From Streptomyces sp. NBC_01224 (GTDB taxonomy: Bacteria; Actinomycetota; Actinomycetes; Streptomycetales; Streptomycetaceae), in contig NZ_CP108529.1 of assembly GCF_036002945.1 (NCBI RefSeq), positions 4,769,001 through 4,833,000 on the forward strand: DNA of 64,000 bases, in the 5' to 3' direction. The notes beneath the pieces were generated by a model. That model was given only the letters and a program-made list of their open reading frames with translations. It had not been told where the DNA came from and searched no databases. Made by a program: the position numbers and the translations under genes. This document shows positions 59,922 through 64,000 of the stretch, piece after piece; the stretch's first letter is position 1, and each line of letters starts with the position of its first letter.

Positions 59922-61052
59922 ATGAACGGCTCGGTCCGTGTCGGACAAGTTGTCGGGGTACCACTGCGGATGCACTGGAGCGTGCCGCTGCTGGTGGTCC
60001 TGCTCGCGTACGGTCTTGGCCGCCAGACCCTCCCCGCATGGACTCCAGGGCGCTCGAATGCGGTGTACACCTTCGCCAGTGCCGTGGGAGCCGTGCTGCT
60101 CATGGGCAGCCTCCTGCTCCACGAGACGGCACACGCTGCGACTGCCCGCAGGAAGAAGATCGCGGTACAGGATGTGACGCTGTGGGCGCTGGGCGGGATG
60201 ACCCGGATGGGGCGACCGCCGACGGCCGCGGTGGCTTTCGCAGTGGCGATCAGCGGGCCGCTCACCAGCCTGGCCATCGGAAGCGTCGCGCTCGGAGCGG
60301 GAATCGGGCTGCACACGCTGTCCGGCTGGGCGGTGCCCGCCGCCGTTCTGGTGTGGCTCGGCTGGGCGAACCTGTTCCTGGGCGCATTCAACCTCCTTCC
60401 CGCTGCGCCGCTCGACGGCGGAAGGGTGGTGCAGGCGCTGTTGTGGTGGCGTACCGGAGACCGGGAACGTGCGGATCGGGCGGCCTCCCGAAGCGGTCAG
60501 GTCGTGGGCGGGCTGCTGATGGCCTTCGGCTGGATCTCCTTCCTGCGAGGGGCGCCGGGCGGGCTGTGGCTCATCGTCGTCGGTCTCTTCATCACGGTCG
60601 TCGCCGGCGCCGAGCGGCAGCGCGCCGTGATCCACACAGCACTGCGGGGCATCAAGGTCGCCGACGCCATGTCCAGCCCGGTGACCACCGGCGCCGACTG
60701 GCTGACCATCCGGCATTTCATCGATGAGGTGGCAGTGAACTCCCGCCATTCCACCGTGCCGCTGCTCGATTTCGAAGGCCGTCCCAGCGGGATCGTTCAG
60801 ATACGCAAGCTTGCCCGGATACCGGGAGCGCGCCGGGAGGCGCTGCGCGTGCGCGAGGTGGCGATCCCGCTGTCACAGTGTGCGGTTTCCGCCCCGAGTG
60901 ATCTTCTGAGTGAGGCTCTCGACAGGCTCCGCCCGGGTGCCGGCATGCGCATTCTCGTCGTGGACGGGAACCATCTGGTGGGGATCGTCACCGCAAAGGA
61001 CATTTCACGGCTGATCCAGCGGCACACACTGGGGGGCCAAGAGCCCGAATGA
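59922..61052 (+). CDS. Site-2 protease family metalloprotease with CBS pair
   Basis: A 376-aa intramembrane zinc protease. About six helices contain LLLHETAHAA (HExxH) and FNLLPAAPLDGGRVVQALLW (the third zinc ligand, LDG). The C-terminal 130 residues are two CBS motifs (VADAMSSPVTTGADWLTI, RILVVDGNHLVGIVTAKDIS) that usually bind adenosyl ligands. It belongs to the SpoIVFB/Rip3-like group of S2Ps. ATG 59922 follows GGGAGACG. The substrate (anti-sigma factor or other) is not adjacent. Confidence 0.92.
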   Translation: MNGSVRVGQVVGVPLRMHWSVPLLVVLLAYGLGRQTLPAWTPGRSNAVYTFASAVGAVLLMGSLLLHETAHAATARRKKIAVQDVTLWALGGMTRMGRPPTAAVAFAVAISGPLTSLAIGSVALGAGIGLHTLSGWAVPAAVLVWLGWANLFLGAFNLLPAAPLDGGRVVQALLWWRTGDRERADRAASRSGQVVGGLLMAFGWISFLRGAPGGLWLIVVGLFITVVAGAERQRAVIHTALRGIKVADAMSSPVTTGADWLTIRHFIDEVAVNSRHSTVPLLDFEGRPSGIVQIRKLARIPGARREALRVREVAIPLSQCAVSAPSDLLSEALDRLRPGAGMRILVVDGNHLVGIVTAKDISRLIQRHTLGGQEPE

Positions 61053-61529
61053 GCCCGGGTTCCGCAGCGTCGTCGGCGATGTTCACCCCTCGGCCAGGAG
61101 ACCCGTCGTCTTCGCCGAGGCGGGGCAACCGTTGGATTCAGACGGAGGCCTGTGGAGACGGCGCCTTCCATCTCGACGAGCAGTTCGAGAACCCCGGTTG
61201 CACACCAGAGATCATTCCGATGAGGAGGCGCCGAGGCGCATTTTCGCGAAGGACGCCGGTGAGTCGGCGAGTGCTTCGTGAGAAGTAGCCCCTGACCTGC
61301 CCCTGACCTGCGGAAACAGCGGCCTCGATGGCTCACTCCCGAGGTGGGCGAAGGTCCGGTATTCATCGCTGGTCACCGCTCTGAGGGGAACGGATGGGGC
61401 ACGGTGCGCAGTGGTGGCTTCCGCTGTCGTTCACCGGTCCTGAGGCGGGCGACCGGCGTGTGCGGGGTTCCTTCGAGGCCGGTGGTTCATAGCCGCCACG
61501 CCGACGAACAGTGTTCCCAACTGCAGGTA
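61053..61529. other. 480-base intergenic region
   Basis: No gene, hairpin or promoter stands out. The direct repeat GCCCCTGACCT occurs twice in tandem near 61290-61312. Confidence 0.35.
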
Positions 61530-62480
61530 CTACGCGTCGACTGCTCCGTCAACGGCGGCCGGGCCGAGGGAGTCGACGTCCTCCATGAAGCTCAGCATCC
61601 GGGCGTTGACCAGGTCGGGGTGGTCGATCTGCGGTCCGTGGCCGGTTGCCGCGACGATTTCGGCGCGGGCGCCGGGGATGACACGCGGTACGCGCTCCAG
61701 CTGCCGCTTCGGGTGCACGAGCAGGCTGCGCTTGCCCATGATGAGGTAGAACGGCGTCCGGATGGAGCCCAGCTCTTCGTCCGACAGGGGCAGTGGGGCG
61801 GGGCGGCGTATCCGGAAGGCGCGGACGCCCGCCTGGATCCACTTGCGCAGTTCGGGAACGACGAGTACCGGCTGCTCCAGCCAGGCGGCCAGGCGCGGGC
61901 GCAGCGCCTTGGGGGCGAAGGTCGCGAACAGGCTGGCGAAGATCCACACGAAGAAGCGCAGGCCCACCTTCTCCAGGCCGCCGGGGTCGAGGGCGGTGAC
62001 GGAGGCGAGCCGGCCGGGGCGGAGGTGCGCCTGGTTGATGACCAGCCAGCCTCCGTAGGAGGAGCCGACGAGGTGGACCCGGTCGAGGCCGAGCGCGTCG
62101 AGGGCCTCGTCCATCCACCGGGCCGCGCGCTCGGGCTGCCACATGGGTTCGCGCTGGACGCTGCGGCCGGGGTCACCGGGGGTGTCGAGCGCGTAGACGG
62201 GGCGTTCGGCGCTGAGCGCGGGGGTGTTGGGGTACCACTGGGCCGAGCAGCCGCCCGAACCGTGGATCAGTACCACCGGTGTACGGGACTCGGCGGCGGG
62301 GTCCGCAGGGCCGTACCGGTAGACGTGCGTGGTGCCGAAGCTCGTCTCCACGTCCGTCTCGGAGCGGGCGGGCGCGCCCATCGCGTAGAGCGCGTCGCAG
62401 GCGGCGAAGTACCGGTCGCGCAGGGTGTCGTTGACGTAGTGGCCGACGTCGCGGCGTACACGGGTCGTGTTGTCGGGCAC
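61530..62480 (-). CDS. Alpha/beta hydrolase divergent from a TetR gene
   Basis: A 316-aa hydrolase. GTG 62480 follows AGGAGGTGCCACC. The oxyanion motif is LIHGSGG, the nucleophile elbow GSSYGG, and the late His is in AATGHGPQIDHP. It belongs to the epoxide-hydrolase/haloperoxidase-like fold, possibly an esterase. It is transcribed away from the TetR gene with 115 bases between, so the repressor probably controls it. Confidence 0.9.
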   Translation of the reverse strand: MPDNTTRVRRDVGHYVNDTLRDRYFAACDALYAMGAPARSETDVETSFGTTHVYRYGPADPAAESRTPVVLIHGSGGCSAQWYPNTPALSAERPVYALDTPGDPGRSVQREPMWQPERAARWMDEALDALGLDRVHLVGSSYGGWLVINQAHLRPGRLASVTALDPGGLEKVGLRFFVWIFASLFATFAPKALRPRLAAWLEQPVLVVPELRKWIQAGVRAFRIRRPAPLPLSDEELGSIRTPFYLIMGKRSLLVHPKRQLERVPRVIPGARAEIVAATGHGPQIDHPDLVNARMLSFMEDVDSLGPAAVDGAVDA

Positions 62481-62510
62481 GGTGGCACCTCCTGGAAGAT
62501 CCGTTCTTCG

Positions 62511-62551
62511 TGATACGACCGTACCATGATGTTGATACGGCGGTACCATGA
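62511..62551. promoter_or_regulatory. Two direct-repeat operator half-sites between hydrolase and TetR genes
   Basis: TGATACGACCGTACCATGA (62511-62529) and TGATACGGCGGTACCATGA (62533-62551) differ at two positions and are spaced 22 bases start to start, two helical turns. They sit where both divergent promoters should overlap, as expected for a TetR operator. Confidence 0.6.
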
Positions 62552-62595
62552 AAAGAGGCTGCTGACCCATCACCGACGGGCGGAGACGCGAGAAC

Positions 62596-63231
62596 ATGCC
62601 GAAGCGCGTGGACCACGAGGAACGGCGCAACCAGATCGCCGAGGCGCTCATTCGGGTCGCCGGACGGCGCGGACTGCACGCTGTCGGCATGCGGGACGTG
62701 GCTGCTGAGGCCGGCGTGTCACTCCGGCTCGTGCAGTACTACTTCGAGACCAAGGAGAAACTGCTCTTCTACGGGCTCCAGCACCTGACCGACCGCTTCA
62801 CCGCACGGGTGGCTGCCCGTCTCCGCGCCGCCGGTACGAACCCGGGCCCGCGCGCGACGATCGAGGCGCTGCTGCTGGCCTCCCTTCCGACCGACGAGGA
62901 GGGGCGCACCTTCCACCTTCTCTACACCTCCTACTCGATCCTGTCCGTGACCGACGAGGCGCTGGCCGCCCAGCCCTTCATCGACAACCCCGACGCCGCG
63001 GAGAATGCCCTGACCGGGCTGCTCGAACAGGCCCAGGCGTCAGGCCTGGCCGATCCCGGTATCGCCGCGCGCACGGAGGCGATCAGCCTGCTCGCCATGA
63101 CGGCGACCATGGGCACCAGCATCCTCGTGGGCCAGCGAAGTCCGGAGTCGGCCGTCGCGGTACTACGTCACCATCTGGACCGGATCTTCTCGATCACCGA
63201 GACGTCGGTGCATGCGGCGGGCTCGATCTGA
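62596..63231 (+). CDS. TetR-family repressor
   Basis: A 211-aa regulator. The N-terminal HTH is RRGLHAVGMRDVAAEAGVSL, then LRLVQYYFETKEKLLFYGLQ, the standard TetR form. The ligand domain (TetR_C_6-like) spans about residues 80-200, including LHLLYTSYSIL-type hydrophobic helices. It is divergent from the alpha/beta hydrolase with a doubled operator between. Confidence 0.93.
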   Translation: MPKRVDHEERRNQIAEALIRVAGRRGLHAVGMRDVAAEAGVSLRLVQYYFETKEKLLFYGLQHLTDRFTARVAARLRAAGTNPGPRATIEALLLASLPTDEEGRTFHLLYTSYSILSVTDEALAAQPFIDNPDAAENALTGLLEQAQASGLADPGIAARTEAISLLAMTATMGTSILVGQRSPESAVAVLRHHLDRIFSITETSVHAAGSI

Positions 63232-63296
63232 CGCGCCATCAGGGTGCTCGTGGTGGCGCGAATGGCGCGTGGGCTCCGAGAGGCCTGGACAGCGAA

Positions 63297-63325
63297 GAAG
63301 GCCCAGGTCTCTGACCTGGGCCTTC
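63297..63325. terminator. Hairpin GAAGGCCCAGGTC-TCT-GACCTGGGCCTTC
   Basis: A perfect 13-bp stem with a 3-base loop, almost the same sequence as 54438-54464, 8.86 kb away. It lies downstream of the TetR gene and may serve as its terminator. Confidence 0.75.
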
Positions 63326-63351
63326 TCTCGAAAGCGAGGTGCGTGGCAGGG

Positions 63352-63512
63352 GTGATCTTCTTGGCGATGGGGGAGCGGTCGGCGCCGGCGAGGTCGATCT
63401 CGGGGGCATTGGCACGGGTCCAGTAGCCGCCGATCGCGTTGGTGTCCTCGGGCAGTCGGTCGTCGGTCAGGCGCCGCAGAGCCTCGCGGATCACCGGCTC
63501 GACGGCGCGGCC
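63352..63512 (-). pseudogene. C-terminal relic of a DUF234-type ATPase
   Basis: The minus strand reads GRAVEPVIREALRRLTDDRL, then NAIGGYWTRANAPEIDLAGA and DRSPIAKKI. I recognise the end of the archaeal-type AAA ATPases with a DUF234 nuclease-like domain (normally G-x-Y/W-W-x-R-x-x-x-x-E-I-D-x-V-G). The ATPase part is absent and the match ends at PIAKKIT. About 53 residues survive from a protein usually above 450. Confidence 0.6.
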
Positions 63513-63975
63513 GCGTCAGGACGTCCTACTGGTGCGGATCGATTGGAGTGGGAGCACCGGTGCTGCTCCTTCGACTCCGCCTGGGCCGTGGGTGAAGAGA
63601 CGGCGGCCCCGCGGAGGCGGCCGTAGGGGCGAGGCGTGAAGTGCCCGATCGGAGGGGCGACCGCCGTGGTTCGCTCGATTGGGTCGCCGGGTTTCCATTC
63701 GACCGAGGCCGCTCGCATTTCACTTGGCGGCTGACTTAGTTCCGAAAACCCCGCCGAAGCGGTGAGTCACCTCTTGGGCCTCACCCTATTTCTCTACGGG
63801 GGCTGCGTTTCGTCGGCGATTCGAGAGGTTTTGTCTGCTGTCCTGTCGGAAGAAATTACTCGGAGGGTTGACTGTACTTTCGTGAGCGCGAAGGTGTGCG
63901 TAAAGGGACTGGCTGTTCATTTTCATGATATAGTCCTAATGAATTTACAGGACGCCACGAAAAAAGGGGAATGGC

Positions 63976-64000
63976 GTGAATATCGAGAAGGTCACGGCTC
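63976..64000 (+). CDS. Start of a gene leaving the window
   Basis: GTG 63976 is preceded by GGGGAA at about four bases and followed by eight open codons (MNIEKVTA). The AT-rich leader with TATAGT upstream supports a real start. Too little is visible for a function. Confidence 0.4.

Larger units (their letters stand above)
63232..63975. other. 740-base region with relics before the last gene
   Basis: Contains the hairpin at 63297-63325 and the DUF234 ATPase relic (63352-63512). The final 300 bases become AT-rich, with TATAGT at 63929-63934 as a likely -10 of the gene starting at 63976. Nothing else is supported. Confidence 0.45.

Noticed and set aside
63168..63494. 108-aa minus-strand frame as an intact small gene
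   Set aside because: Its first 50 residues are the end of a DUF234 ATPase and the rest reads through a hairpin and the tail of the TetR gene, so it is a relic.

Overview
The window is high-GC DNA with strong G/C bias at third codon positions, GTG starts and many 4-base ATGA/GTGA gene overlaps. It carries a conservon (cvn) operon with P450s, an IS701-type element, rare TTA codons, and twin-arginine and SCP/CAP secreted proteins. Together these point to a Streptomyces or close relative, from an accessory-rich part of the chromosome rather than the ribosomal/housekeeping core. No rRNA gene, intact tRNA gene or CRISPR array was seen. Region by region: 1-10.1 kb holds an NfeD-flotillin pair (flotillin runs off the left edge), a PrxQ-type peroxiredoxin, an alpha/beta hydrolase, two GNAT acetyltransferases, a DUF1876 protein, a frameshifted TetR relic, a PAS-GAF-SpoIIE phosphatase, and a four-gene minus-strand operon XRE - ImmA/IrrE-type peptidase - MAB_1171c-type membrane protein - PAP2-like protein. 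10.1-18.5 kb holds a MerR regulator with a probably leaderless promoter, a cold-shock protein followed by a DEAD-box helicase, a Tat-exported metallophosphoesterase-LamG protein, an SDR, a CrcB-DUF190-CrcB fluoride-export operon and an AhpD-like protein. 18.66-20.10 kb is an intact IS701-type element with 16-bp perfect ends, a CTAG target duplication and a canonical -1 slippery heptamer near the transposase stop. 20.2-31.4 kb holds a dolichol-phosphate-mannose-synthase-like enzyme, a secreted tripeptidyl-aminopeptidase-like hydrolase, a phosphoribosyltransferase, a HAD phosphatase, an ABC exporter operon divergent from a two-component system, a VOC protein and a DUF4118 protein. 31.5-35 kb is a decayed segment: a 5'-truncated response regulator, two near-duplicate CAP proteins and an ECF sigma relic. 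35.0-41.5 kb is a conservon operon read leftwards: CvnA sensor-like ATPase, CvnB roadblock, CvnC DUF742, CvnD GTPase, a CYP157-like P450 without the ExxR motif, then a second canonical P450 overlapping an enoyl-CoA hydratase. 42.3-47.2 kb is the most intriguing stretch: a 68-aa secreted or precursor-like peptide ending in a CGDC tail, a 17-bp tandem repeat that starts inside its last codons, two paralogous JmjC/cupin 2-oxoglutarate-type oxygenases, a LuxR-type regulator, a third cupin that has lost all the metal ligands, a second small secreted peptide and a 75-aa LuxR HTH protein. It looks like an unrecognised peptide-modification (RiPP-like) locus. 47.9-50.7 kb holds an arginine/ornithine-type antiporter and arginine deiminase. 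50.9-57.3 kb is a biological-conflict cluster: a trypco2 protein overlapping a trypsin-STAND NTPase-TPR protein, then a second membrane-anchored STAND-TPR protein. A degenerate tRNA-Gly 3' half lies between them, so this may be an island edge. 57.9-64 kb holds a beta/gamma-crystallin-type secreted protein, an unknown protein, a site-2 protease with CBS domains, an alpha/beta hydrolase divergent from its probable TetR repressor, a relic of a DUF234 ATPase, and the start of a gene that leaves the window. All assignments come from reading the translated sequence by eye; no database search was run.
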